Below are positions 16,195 to 24,184 of a stretch of DNA of 64,000 nt, one piece after another. The notes under the pieces are model-generated. The model saw only the letters and a list, made by a program, of their open reading frames with translations. It did not search any database and was not told where the DNA came from. The position numbers and the translations under genes are program-made. Source of the DNA: Oscillospiraceae bacterium (lineage in GTDB: Bacteria; Bacillota; Clostridia; Oscillospirales; Acutalibacteraceae); contig JAISJQ010000002.1 in NCBI GenBank assembly GCA_031261445.1, positions 62,001 through 126,000 of the forward strand. Reading direction: 5' to 3'. Each line of letters starts with the position of its first letter. Within the stretch, counting starts at the first letter, position 1.

Positions 16195-16392
16195 TCAAAT
16201 ACCTCGTTCTGCCGAATACAAACATCCCACCGTTTTGCACTCTACGGCGCGGGAGTTGCCCACTTCGCGATATTCGAGTATGCCACCGCAACGCGGACAC
16301 GAAACAACTCTATCAGGATGTTCCATTTTTTCTTCAACAGCATCGCCTTCGCGTGTGGTTTTAACGCGCTGTTCAGGTGAAAGAATCGCCAT
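16195..16392 (-). CDS. Small zinc-ribbon protein
   Basis: This 65-residue protein has a C-terminal C-P-R-C ... C-x4-C knuckle (VVSCPRCGGILEYREVGNSR then ECKTVGC), suited to bind one zinc ion. The N-terminal half is charged and probably flexible. A strong GGAGG precedes the ATG at 16392, which lies inside the end of the upstream zincin-like gene (20-base overlap), so the two are probably co-translated. The function is unknown; a regulatory or metal-handling role is possible. Confidence 0.65.
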   Translation of the reverse strand: MAILSPEQRVKTTREGDAVEEKMEHPDRVVSCPRCGGILEYREVGNSRAVECKTVGCLYSAERGI

Positions 16393-16867
16393 AAAGAATC
16401 CTCCTTGCATCATCTGTAAATTCTACTGCTTCAGCCACGGCGGCCGCTCTATCGTATGCATCGCGCATAAGTGTTGCTCGCTCAACGTCACTTAAATTGG
16501 GTGCATTGACAGCCGCATCATAGCTTGCCCTGAATTCATCGCGCCAATCATCCACCGTATACCAAATTTCGTTGTCTGCATTCATGTAGTGCCCATAGTA
16601 TTCGTGCGCCAGCACGGATCGAATCGACATATAGTCTCTTGCGATTTTTGAATTGGATCTGAGATCTGGAAGAACGTCACCTCGCACGTTGATTTTTCTC
16701 AATTTATCATTATAAGAAGTTCTTCCGCCTGCATTGAAACGCAATACATCCACAGGAATCCCAATTGCCTCTGCCTCGCGCAGCACAACTGAAATTTCTT
16801 CCTCAGTCAGTATATGTGTCGGCGGGGTTCGAAGACCCATGGCCAAGCCACGTGTTTGATCTTTCAT
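16373..16867 (-). CDS. Zincin-like hypothetical protein with HEYYGH motif
   Basis: The 164-residue protein contains SVLAHEYYGHYMN, a variant HExxxH in place of the standard HExxH metalloprotease motif, followed by acidic residues that could give the third ligand. No signal peptide or membrane segment is seen. The ATG at 16867 lies only about 7 bases after a perfect TATAAT, so the mRNA would begin at or next to the start codon, that is, leaderless. GGAGGAG before this ATG is too close (about 2 bases) to serve in the normal way. It is followed by the zinc-ribbon ORF. Local base composition is AT-richer than flanking genes. Confidence 0.55.
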   Translation of the reverse strand: MKDQTRGLAMGLRTPPTHILTEEEISVVLREAEAIGIPVDVLRFNAGGRTSYNDKLRKINVRGDVLPDLRSNSKIARDYMSIRSVLAHEYYGHYMNADNEIWYTVDDWRDEFRASYDAAVNAPNLSDVERATLMRDAYDRAAAVAEAVEFTDDARRILYGDSFT

Positions 16868-16874
16868 CTCCTCC

Positions 16875-16903
16875 ATTATACCACGCCCAGCATCTTTTTG
16901 CAA
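16875..16903 (-). promoter_or_regulatory. Sigma-A promoter giving a probable leaderless mRNA
   Basis: TTGCAA and TATAAT are 17 bases apart on the minus strand. The expected start point falls at the ATG of the HEYYGH gene. Confidence 0.7.
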
Positions 16904-17015
16904 CCCTGCTGAACCGCTTGACAAAACACATCACTTCGCATAGACAAACAAAAGCCGCGCTCGCGGACTATATTGATATTATAAAGAAAGCCGCCACAAT
17001 GGGCGGCTCATCTGA

Positions 17016-17201
17016 CTAGATCTCTTCATCCTCATCAGCACCAACAAGCCACAAAGCAAAGCTGTCTCTTGCTATGGGCGGGGCATTTTGGGTCAGGCGG
17101 ACACCAAATGCGTTATCAGTGACATCATCGCTGTATTCATACCAGCCTTTATCCTGCATCCAATACAGGCTTTGGACGTTTTCTTTCGTCATTCTTTGCA
17201 T
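17016..17201 (-). CDS. Small hypothetical protein
   Basis: This 61-residue ORF begins MQRMTKENVQSLYWMQDKGW and ends in a very acidic ADEDEEI. GGAAGGGTGA lies upstream of the chosen ATG at 17201, and the ORF begins 6 bases after the zincin-like gene stops, so it belongs to that transcript. No motif is recognised. It may be a partner or immunity-type protein of the upstream product, but that is only inferred from position. Confidence 0.5.
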   Translation of the reverse strand: MQRMTKENVQSLYWMQDKGWYEYSDDVTDNAFGVRLTQNAPPIARDSFALWLVGADEDEEI

Positions 17202-17206
17202 CAGGC

Positions 17207-17866
17207 TCACCCTTCCTTTCCGCATTCTAGTTTAACACATTCGGCTATAAATGTCAACACCGTTTGACCCGGATCTTTTTTACCAAAATACGCCGAAAAT
17301 GCCTCTGCTGTGATTTCGCCACTTCCTGTCGCGGCATATTCGGAAAGATTATCACAGATAAATTGAAGAACATCCTTTTTGTGGTGTATTTCGGACACTT
17401 TTTTCATGATGCGCACCCCGCTCAATCTGTGCATAAAACTATACAGATGCCCAAACTCATGAAAAATAATCGAACGATAGTCCGTACCGTGGACAAACCA
17501 GTTCTGTTCAGCAAGGCGAGCATATTCACTTTCCAGCCGCTCTTTTGATCGGAAAGCAGAAGCATTAATAGAGATAACGAAAGGCGCACTTTTTCTTGTT
17601 TCTGCAAAGTCTGTATCGGGCATTTCTCTCGCCCGAAGAGTGAATGGTTGCTCCTTTGTTCCGCCTAATTCTGGAAATCGATCGATCACTTTTGCGCAGT
17701 CGTCCAAAGCCTCACGGATAAGGTCAGCATCAACGTCAGTATTCTCAAAACCATCCATTTTAATACCATACGCGCTGGCGTATTGCTGTAATGCAAAAAG
17801 CACATCATCGCGCAAGGGAACACCAAAAGATTGCCAGCCCTGCCATTCGGATTCGTCTCGCGCCAT
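17207..17866 (-). CDS. Zincin-like protein with HEFGH motif
   Basis: The 219-residue protein contains IIFHEFGHLYSFMHRLSG, a standard HExxH zinc-protease motif, after a region rich in Asp/Glu. No signal peptide is seen. Similar domains occur as C-terminal effector parts of phage head or polymorphic-toxin proteins, and this stand-alone copy may be such a domain without its carrier; this is inference. I prefer the ATG at 17866, which has GAGG six bases upstream; an ATG at 17878 is an alternative. A clear promoter lies 40 bases upstream. It heads a three- to four-gene AT-richer cluster. Confidence 0.55.
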   Translation of the reverse strand: MARDESEWQGWQSFGVPLRDDVLFALQQYASAYGIKMDGFENTDVDADLIREALDDCAKVIDRFPELGGTKEQPFTLRAREMPDTDFAETRKSAPFVISINASAFRSKERLESEYARLAEQNWFVHGTDYRSIIFHEFGHLYSFMHRLSGVRIMKKVSEIHHKKDVLQFICDNLSEYAATGSGEITAEAFSAYFGKKDPGQTVLTFIAECVKLECGKEG

Positions 17867-17908
17867 TGGTATCCTCATTGAAACACAACCTTCATTTTCG
17901 TTGCGTCT

Positions 17909-17936
17909 ATTATACCAGATTCTCACGGATTGTCAA
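17909..17936 (-). promoter_or_regulatory. Sigma-A promoter of the zincin-like cluster
   Basis: On the minus strand TTGACA and TATAAT (both consensus) are 16 bases apart. It is arranged back to back with the lysis cassette promoter 20 bases away. Confidence 0.75.
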
Positions 17937-17954
17937 CTGCATGGATCACCCCGC

Positions 17955-18003
17955 TTGACAAACATTTGTTCTTCTGCTATACTTAAATATAGAGAACTGT
18001 TCT
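17955..18003 (+). promoter_or_regulatory. Promoter of the holin-amidase cassette with a LexA-box-like operator
   Basis: TTGACA (17955-17960) and TATACT (17978-17983) are 17 bases apart. Inside the spacer, GAACAAATGTTT (17960-17971, minus strand) fits every position of the Firmicutes SOS-box core GAACRNRYGTTY. A second perfect palindrome, AGAACTGTTCT, lies at 17993-18003 over the transcription start. Confidence 0.6.
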
Positions 18004-18091
18004 TCGGGTCACGCCGGGGGACGGTTTTTCATATCTTGTACCGTGTGGACAGGCTCGGCCTGTTTTCGCGTGGGACGGAAAGGAGAAGTCG

Positions 18092-18589
18092 ATGAAAAAA
18101 ATTATCTTAGAGGGCCTGATTGCCGCGCCGTTTGCCGGTTTTCTGGCCTATTTTGGGCAGATGGAACTGCCCGTGGTGATTTTGGCGTTGGCGATGCTGG
18201 CGGATTTGGGCACTGGCCTGAGCAAGGCTTGGGTCAACCACGACCTCAACAGCCAAAAGGCCTTCACGGGTGCGCTGAAAAAAGTGGCCAGCGTGGTGGC
18301 GGTCGCCATTGGCGTTGGGGTGGATTTGCTGCTCCCAACGGCGTTGGTGAGCATTGGCGTGAACTACAACGCGCGGGTGATGTTCGGGCTGTTGGTGGTA
18401 TTGTGGCTGTGCGTCAACGAGTTTGTGAGCGTATTGGAGAACCTCTACGCGCTGGGCGTGCCTTTCCCAGCGTTTCTGGAAACGTTGGTGAACGCGCTGA
18501 AAGCCCGCGTGGAAAGCAGCGCGGGTGCGGCCGTGGGCGGAATAGAAAACGAAAAGGACAGTGAAGAAGATGGCGGAGGCAACGCGTAA
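18092..18589 (+). CDS. Phage-type holin (holin family 4, TcdE-like)
   Basis: The 165-residue protein has three to four hydrophobic segments and the arrangement of the toxin-secretion/phage-lysis holin family: an ALAMLADLGTGLSKA segment, a KAFTGALKKVASVVAVAIGVGVDLLL segment and an ending of the form NEFVSVLENLYALGVPFPAFL. Holins make pores in the cytoplasmic membrane that let an endolysin out. GGAGAAG precedes the ATG. The gene overlaps the amidase gene by 20 bases. No phage structural genes are nearby, so this is either a prophage remnant or a domesticated release cassette. Confidence 0.8.
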   Translation: MKKIILEGLIAAPFAGFLAYFGQMELPVVILALAMLADLGTGLSKAWVNHDLNSQKAFTGALKKVASVVAVAIGVGVDLLLPTALVSIGVNYNARVMFGLLVVLWLCVNEFVSVLENLYALGVPFPAFLETLVNALKARVESSAGAAVGGIENEKDSEEDGGGNA

Positions 18590-19511
18590 GATTGCCATTT
18601 TTGCCGGGCACGGCGGCAAAGATCCCGGCGCGTGCAGCGGCAAATGGAAGGAAAAGGACTGCACGTTGGCAGTGGCCAATCAGGTGGCCAAGCTCCTGCG
18701 GGCACGCGGTTGGCTCGTTGTGCAAAACCGCACGGGCGACACGGACAGCGGCGTGAACGAAAAGTGGCAGCTGGCCAACGCCCAAAAAGTGGACGCCGTG
18801 GTGGACATTCATCTCAACGCGGGCGGCGGCACGGGCACAGAAATCTGGTACGGCAACACGCGGGCGGATAGCAAGGCACTGGCGCTAAAGCTCCAGACGC
18901 ATTTGGTCAAACAGCTGGGCACGCGCGACCGTGGCGTAAAGAACGACAAGGACTGCCGCTTTGGGCAGTTTGGCATCTGCAAATACACCACCGCGCCGTC
19001 GGTACTGGCGGAGCTGTGTTTCATTGATAGTGCGGACGACATGGCGCGTTTTGACGCAGAGCTGTATGGTGTCGCTCTGGCGGACGCGCTCATCGGCACG
19101 CCGCCGCCCGCGACAGCACCCACGACACCGTCCGCGACGGCGTTCGCCGTGGGCGACAAAGTGGAGCTGATCGGCGCGTATGCCGCCAGCGCGTATGTGG
19201 TCGGGGCAACGCACAAGTCGGCCATCGGGCGCACGCTGGTGGTGGGGAAAATCTATCCCGGTGCGCAGCATCCCTATCGCGTGGACGCGGTCGGCGGCGT
19301 GGCCATTGGCTTTGCGGCGGCGAATGCGCTTAAAAAAGTGACGCAAAGCGCGAGCGGCGGGCGCACGTACACCGTCGTCCAAGGCGACAGCCTGTGGCGC
19401 ATTGCCCAAAAGCTGCTGGGCGCAGGTCCGCGTTACCCCGAAATCGTCCAACTCAACCCCGGCAGCGACAAGATGATTCACCCCGGCGACGTGCTGAAGA
19501 TTCCGGTGTAG
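18570..19511 (+). CDS. N-acetylmuramoyl-L-alanine amidase with C-terminal LysM domain
   Basis: The 313-residue protein has an Amidase_3 domain (about 1-180) with FAGHGGKDPGACSG, VVDIHLNAGGG and VLAELCFIDS, which hold the zinc ligands and catalytic Glu. A linker of about 25 residues rich in Thr/Pro follows, then an SH3-like segment (VGDKVELIGAY..., about 190-250), and a LysM domain at the end (YTVVQGDSLWRIAQKLLG ... GDVLKIPV). It cleaves peptidoglycan stem peptides. There is no signal peptide, so export would depend on the holin encoded upstream. The start is taken at the ATG at 18570; a GTG at 18561 is possible. Confidence 0.88.
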   Translation: MAEATRKIAIFAGHGGKDPGACSGKWKEKDCTLAVANQVAKLLRARGWLVVQNRTGDTDSGVNEKWQLANAQKVDAVVDIHLNAGGGTGTEIWYGNTRADSKALALKLQTHLVKQLGTRDRGVKNDKDCRFGQFGICKYTTAPSVLAELCFIDSADDMARFDAELYGVALADALIGTPPPATAPTTPSATAFAVGDKVELIGAYAASAYVVGATHKSAIGRTLVVGKIYPGAQHPYRVDAVGGVAIGFAAANALKKVTQSASGGRTYTVVQGDSLWRIAQKLLGAGPRYPEIVQLNPGSDKMIHPGDVLKIPV

Positions 19512-19521
19512 CGGTGGGACA

Positions 19522-19820
19522 TGTAGGGGACGCCGAGGGCGGTATCCCCTACTGGGTTCTTTTTAGACTATTCCGTTTAGAAATCCTTCCGTAGGGGGCG
19601 ATGTCCACATCGCCCCGTTTGTCTATATCACAATCATTACTATTCCGCATTAGAAATCCTTATGTAGGGGCAACCCTTGCCTGTGCCCTGCGGGTATGGT
19701 TGCCCCGATAATGCGTTTTGCGCAAAGGGCGACCATACTACCATACCCATCAGGGCGACCACAAGGGTCGCCCCTACAGGGGCATCTGGCAACCACGGGC
19801 GGATGATATCCGCCCCTACA
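19522..19820. repeat. GTAGGGGC-family hairpin cluster (family A)
   Basis: The gap of about 330 bases between convergent genes is made almost entirely of these units, with stems such as GATGTCCACATC, AACC...GGTT, GACC...GGTC and GGATGATATCC. Two loops carry the nested module CTTGCCTGTGCCCTGCGGG. No gene is seen here. Confidence 0.75.
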
Positions 19821-19842
19821 TGATCGATTCGCAATGCGTCTT

Positions 19843-22320
19843 CTATTCCGCCAGCTCAATGATCTCCTTGAGGGCGGCGATGTATCGCTCGCCGCCGGGG
19901 ATGTCCTCGGCGGTGGGGTTCTGCACAAACGCGTCCCAGGTCTGGCGTTTGTAGAATACCTCGCACTGGAACTTGGTGATCTGCTCAATGAGCGCCTCTT
20001 TGGTGGCTTGCTTGCGGATTTTGACCGTGCCCGTGAGCGTCAGCTCTACGGTGTCTGTGGGCGCGATGCCGCCCAGCGCCAGCGTCAGCGTCTCGCCGTC
20101 TAGGCGGGTCACGTCCACGGTCTCGCCGTTCACCGTTGCGCTGATTTCCCGCGCGTCCACCACGTCCTTGAACGAGAGGCGATAGCTGCGCTTGGTCGGG
20201 AGGTTCTCCGCACGCCAAAGTGCCCAATCGGCGGGGGCGCTTTCGGGCGTTTTGTCCGCGATGGTCAAGGACAAATTGCCCGCGGTCTCGCTAAGGGTGT
20301 ACTGCGTTTGGGCATAGTAGCCGCGCTTGTGCGCGTCCGTTTCGCCGTCGTCCTCGTAGAGGGTATATTCGCCGTTGCCGCGCCAAATCCACAGCTCCAG
20401 CGCGGCGGGATTGCGCCAATTGTTGTCTGTGCCGTCCGTACTCAGGGGGACGATTGTGCCCGCTTTGGCAAAGACGGGCGTGCTCGTCAGGTCGCGGCAG
20501 ACGGTCAGCTCGCGCCCGCCCTGATAGACCCGGCCGTTGAAAATGTCCGTCCAGCGTCCTTCGGGTAGCCACAGCTTCACGGAGGCCAGCGCACTGTTTT
20601 TGTCCAGCTTTTCGGTGATGGGCGCGGCCAGTAGCTGCCGCCCAAAGTAGTACTCGTTGCCGTACTTATACGCCTCGTCATATTCCGGGTGGCGGTAATA
20701 GAGCGGCTCGCACAGGGCAATGCCCTCGCGGTGGTTGCGAGCGTTTTCGGTGTAGATGTAGGGGATCAGCCGATGGCGCAGGCGCAGCAGCTCCACCGTC
20801 TGGGCGTAGACATCCGGGCGATACTTCCAGGGCTCTTTGCCCATGAACTCGTTGCTGGTGGAGTGCAGGCGCATGATGGGGTTGAAGACCGCAAACTGCA
20901 CCCAGCGCAGGTAAAGCTCATCGTCCTTGCTGCCCATGTGGTGACCGCCGATGTCGTGACTCCACCACGTGTAGCCAATGTTGGCGGCGTTGGCGGTGAA
21001 GTAGGGCTGAAAGCGCAGGCAGGACCAGTTGATCATGGTGTCGCCCGAAAAGCCCAACGGATAGCGATGACTGCCGGGGCCAGCGTAGCGGCTGAGAATC
21101 AGGTGGCGTTTGGCGTGCTCAGGCGCGGGCGCGTCGGCATCGGCCTCTTTGCCCGAAAAGCTGTCCAAATAGTGATAGTGATTGAGTGCCCAGAGGGGGT
21201 CAAGCCCCGGAATTTTGGTCTTTTTACCCTGTTGCCAATCAATCCACCAGAAGTCCACACCCGCTTTTTCCAGCGGATGGTGCAGGTGGCGGAAATAGTT
21301 GGTGACAAAGTTGGGGTCGGTGATGTCAAAGTTGACTTGCTTGCCCGTGGCGGGGTCAATGCCCATGGCCTCGGCCATGGCCGGGTAGGGATCTTCAAAG
21401 GCGCGCACACCGTCGGCCGGATGCAGGTTGAGCGTCACAAAGCGACCTTGCGCTTGCAATGTGCGCAAAAAGTCCTTCCAATCGGGGAAGAGCTCAGTGT
21501 CCCAGCTGTAGCCCGTCCAGCCACTGCCGCCCCACTGGAAAACGCCTTTGCGGGCGGGGTCTTGGATGCGCGTCTGTTCTTTGCTGAAGTGTTTTTTCAG
21601 GTCTACCCAGTGCCAGTCCATGTCCACAGTGGCGACGGTGATGGGGATCTGCTCTTTGTCGAAACGCGCCATCAGGTCTAAGTATTCCTGCTGGGTGTAG
21701 GCCTTGTAGCGACTCCACCAGTTGCCCAGCGCAAAGCGCGGAATCAGGGGAACTTCGCCCGTCAGGCGGTAGTAATCCTGCACAGCGGCGCGGTAGTCAT
21801 GCCCATAGGCAAAGTAGTATTTGTCCGTGCCCTTGACCGCGCGGGGGGCTAGGTGGGAGTGCGCGTCAATGGTCAGGGACTTTGAATCGTCCAGCACCGC
21901 CAGCCCCGCGCGGGAGACAATGCCGTCGCCCAGAGCGGTCTCGCCAATGGTCTGGTCCAGCGTGCGGGTCGTGCCCAACAAGTTGCCCTCGCGCACGTCC
22001 TTGTGGACGCTCGTGCCCGTCTCCTTAAAATCCACGCGCAAAAATTTGGCGTCTTTGGCGCGTAGGGTCAACCGAATTTTGTCGGTTTCCACCAAGATTT
22101 TGCCGCCGACTTTCCGCACGTTGCTGTTGACGTTGTCCGTCCAATCCCGATGCCAGACCACTTGTGTGGCCGCGTCCGTGAACGTGCCACTTTTGCTGTA
22201 TTCCACGCGCACCAGACGATTGCCCAGCACCTGCACGCGCACGTTGCCCAGCACGGTGGTAGCCGCGTCCTGCGGAGCCGGCGAGAGCGGCAGAGCATAT
22301 TGGTTTTCAAAATAAGACAT
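19843..22320 (-). CDS. Glycoside hydrolase family 31 alpha-glucosidase
   Basis: The 825-residue protein is a GH31 enzyme, which releases terminal alpha-linked sugars with retention of configuration. The beta-sandwich N-terminal domain (1-200) precedes a barrel with VPLIPRFALGNWWSRY, TVDMDWHWVDL, the nucleophile site FWWIDWQQG and the acid/base region LGFSGDTMINW, then RWVQFAVFNPIMRLHS. C-terminal beta domains and a short helical end follow. No signal peptide is seen, so it is probably cytoplasmic, as is the glycogen phosphorylase further along. AGGAGA precedes the ATG. It is transcribed alone from the left arm of a 400-base repeat-filled gap. Confidence 0.92.
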   Translation of the reverse strand: MSYFENQYALPLSPAPQDAATTVLGNVRVQVLGNRLVRVEYSKSGTFTDAATQVVWHRDWTDNVNSNVRKVGGKILVETDKIRLTLRAKDAKFLRVDFKETGTSVHKDVREGNLLGTTRTLDQTIGETALGDGIVSRAGLAVLDDSKSLTIDAHSHLAPRAVKGTDKYYFAYGHDYRAAVQDYYRLTGEVPLIPRFALGNWWSRYKAYTQQEYLDLMARFDKEQIPITVATVDMDWHWVDLKKHFSKEQTRIQDPARKGVFQWGGSGWTGYSWDTELFPDWKDFLRTLQAQGRFVTLNLHPADGVRAFEDPYPAMAEAMGIDPATGKQVNFDITDPNFVTNYFRHLHHPLEKAGVDFWWIDWQQGKKTKIPGLDPLWALNHYHYLDSFSGKEADADAPAPEHAKRHLILSRYAGPGSHRYPLGFSGDTMINWSCLRFQPYFTANAANIGYTWWSHDIGGHHMGSKDDELYLRWVQFAVFNPIMRLHSTSNEFMGKEPWKYRPDVYAQTVELLRLRHRLIPYIYTENARNHREGIALCEPLYYRHPEYDEAYKYGNEYYFGRQLLAAPITEKLDKNSALASVKLWLPEGRWTDIFNGRVYQGGRELTVCRDLTSTPVFAKAGTIVPLSTDGTDNNWRNPAALELWIWRGNGEYTLYEDDGETDAHKRGYYAQTQYTLSETAGNLSLTIADKTPESAPADWALWRAENLPTKRSYRLSFKDVVDAREISATVNGETVDVTRLDGETLTLALGGIAPTDTVELTLTGTVKIRKQATKEALIEQITKFQCEVFYKRQTWDAFVQNPTAEDIPGGERYIAALKEIIELAE

Positions 22321-22393
22321 GTTTTCTCCTATGCGCCAAATATTTTCCTGCTAATTATAGCGTTTCGGGCGCAAGAAGTCAAGCGGGCATTGC

Positions 22394-22742
22394 AATGAAC
22401 AATGAACAAAGAACAATGTACAATTGGTTGTGTGGTTGCCCTTTGGCGAAATGCGGCGTTATGGGGTTAGCGGGCGGCGGTTGCCGCCCGTGCGCGTTCA
22501 GAAAACAGAAACAGCACTAGCACTAGTAACAGCACTAGTAATAGTACTGTATGACATTTTTTTCAACGCGGCGGCGTTGAGCCGTTCGTAGGGGCGACCC
22601 TTGCCTGTGCCCTGCGGGTATGGTCGCCCCTACAACACGCCCACGGGCGGCAGATTCCAGCCCCTATGAGGCGTGAGGGACAAGGATACAGGCGTGAGGG
22701 GGCAAACAATTGTCCATTATTAATTGTTCATTGTCAATTGCC
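22394..22742. repeat. Repeat-filled gap: CAATNNN arrays, AGYAMY hexamer array and GTAGGGGC units
   Basis: The gap between the GH31 and P1 peptidase genes holds a plus-strand CAATNNN array (22394-22430) and a 6-base array of AGCACT, AGTAAC, AGTAAT words (22513-22554). It also holds GTAGGGGC units with the nested CCTGTGCCCTGCGGG module (about 22590-22640) and a minus-strand CAATNNN array (22703-22742) that enters the P1 peptidase gene. No gene is seen. Confidence 0.75.
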
Positions 22743-23652
22743 ATATGGCCGCCTCGACCGCGCGGGCGGCGAGGAGACCCACGGCGTCCATGCTGGCGGG
22801 GACTGCGCCCGAGGCCAGGGCGAACACGGTGTCGCCATCGAATTCCGAGTGCGCTGGACGGATGGCGCGGGCGATGCCGTTTTGTCCGTGCCCGGCAATT
22901 TTTGTGCACTGCGCTTTTGTCAAACGCGCGTTGGTCAGCACGCAGGCGAGCACGGTGTTGCCCGCCTCCACGTCGCTGAAAAAGTCGCGGCTTTGCGCGT
23001 ACTGCGCCAGCAAAATCTGCTCGCTGTCCGCGAAGCCCTCGTCCCCCAGCGTGCCGGCCAAAATCGCGCCGTCGCGCACGATATCGCCCACGCAGTTGAC
23101 CGCCACGAGCGCACCCACGCGCAAGTCGCCGTATTCAAATGCCGCCGCCGCCTGGCCGCCCTGCATGGCGTGCGCCATCCCCCGCGCTTTGCCCAGCGTC
23201 GCCCCGCAACCCGCGCCAAAATTCCCCGCGCGGAAGGGCATGTCCCCAAAGGCAGCTTCGCAAGCGGCGACACCCATCGCCGCGTCTGGGCGCACGTCTG
23301 CACGCCCAACCTTCAGGTCAAACAGCACGGCACTGACCACGTTGGGCACGCGCGTCACGCCCACATCCCGCCCAATCCCGCGTGCCTCTAGGTACTGCCG
23401 AACGCCGTCACTGGCGGCCAGCCCAAACGAACTGCCGCCGCTGAGCAGGCAGGCGTGCACTCGCTGGCGGTGCATCACCGGGTCGAGCGCGGCGGTGTCC
23501 GCCGTGACGGGTGAGCCGCCGCGAATGTCCACGCCGCACACCGCGCCTTGGGGCGCAAGCACCACGGTGCAGCCCGTCTTGGCTTTTGCGTCTTCGGCAC
23601 TGCCGATGCGAAAATCCGCCACCTGCGCGATGTCAATCTCACGGAGCGTCAT
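22720..23652 (-). CDS. P1-family (DmpA-like) N-terminal nucleophile aminopeptidase
   Basis: The 310-residue protein matches P1 peptidases, which cut themselves to expose a nucleophile and act as aminopeptidases, esterases or beta-peptidases. The likely processing site is GNTVLACVLTN (Asn-Thr), followed by RAIRPAHSEFDGDTVFALASG; the N-terminal part has GCTVVLAPQGAVCGVD and LLSGGSSFGLAA. The ATG lies inside the end of coaC (14-base overlap) with GGAGGAG upstream, so it is the third gene of the coaB-coaC operon. The final WQLTMNN and stop come from a CAATNNN array. Confidence 0.85.
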   Translation of the reverse strand: MTLREIDIAQVADFRIGSAEDAKAKTGCTVVLAPQGAVCGVDIRGGSPVTADTAALDPVMHRQRVHACLLSGGSSFGLAASDGVRQYLEARGIGRDVGVTRVPNVVSAVLFDLKVGRADVRPDAAMGVAACEAAFGDMPFRAGNFGAGCGATLGKARGMAHAMQGGQAAAAFEYGDLRVGALVAVNCVGDIVRDGAILAGTLGDEGFADSEQILLAQYAQSRDFFSDVEAGNTVLACVLTNARLTKAQCTKIAGHGQNGIARAIRPAHSEFDGDTVFALASGAVPASMDAVGLLAARAVEAAIWQLTMNN

Positions 23653-24184
23653 GCAGCATCTCCTCCACGCGGGCGAGAATGTCCGCCGTCTCGGCCAGTG
23701 CGCCGCGCCCCACGTCGCCGCAGGCCAAACGCGCTTCTCTGGGTTGCATGAGTTCCACGCCCAGTGCCTGTAGCTTCGCCACGTTGCCCTGCACCACGGG
23801 GTTTTCCCACATGGCCGTGTTCATCGCCGGGCACAGCAGCGTTCTTTTGCGGTGCGCGGCCATGCAGACCGTTGTGAGCATGTCGTCGGCAATGCCGCCG
23901 ACGAGCTTACCAATCAGGTTCGCGCTGGCGGGGGCGAGGAGCACCAAATCCGCCCGCTTAGCCAGAGAGATGTGCTGCACGTCGTGCACCTGCACTTCGG
24001 CGAACATGTCCGTGTAGACCGCCTGCCCGGTGAGCGACTGGAAGGTCAGCGGCGTGATGAACTGCGTGGCCGCCCGCGTCAAAATCACATGCACGGCGTG
24101 CCCGGCTTTGGTCAGACTGCTGGCCAGCTCCGCCGCTTTATAGGCCGCGATGCTGCCCGTAACCCCCAACAAAATTTCAGCCAT
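23639..24184 (-). CDS. coaC: Phosphopantothenoylcysteine decarboxylase (separate CoaC)
   Basis: The 181-residue flavoprotein decarboxylates 4'-phosphopantothenoylcysteine in coenzyme A synthesis. It shows the FMN-binding start LLGVTGSIAAYKA, the ISLAKRADLVLLAPASANLIGK segment and the substrate clamp PAMNTAMW; the conserved His is in HDVQHISL and a reductive Cys in LACGD. Most bacteria have this fused to CoaB; here it is a stand-alone gene. GGAGGC precedes the ATG at 24184, and the start overlaps the coaB end by 8 bases. Confidence 0.92.
   Translation of the reverse strand: MAEILLGVTGSIAAYKAAELASSLTKAGHAVHVILTRAATQFITPLTFQSLTGQAVYTDMFAEVQVHDVQHISLAKRADLVLLAPASANLIGKLVGGIADDMLTTVCMAAHRKRTLLCPAMNTAMWENPVVQGNVAKLQALGVELMQPREARLACGDVGRGALAETADILARVEEMLHDAP

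Noticed and set aside
17955-19511. A complete prophage around the holin and amidase
   Set aside because: No capsid, tail, terminase, integrase or repressor gene is found on either side; neighbours are unrelated.
22513-22554. Ordinary microsatellite
   Set aside because: Words vary (AGCACT, AGTAAC, AGTAAT) while phase is kept, unlike simple slippage; it was kept as a phased array instead.
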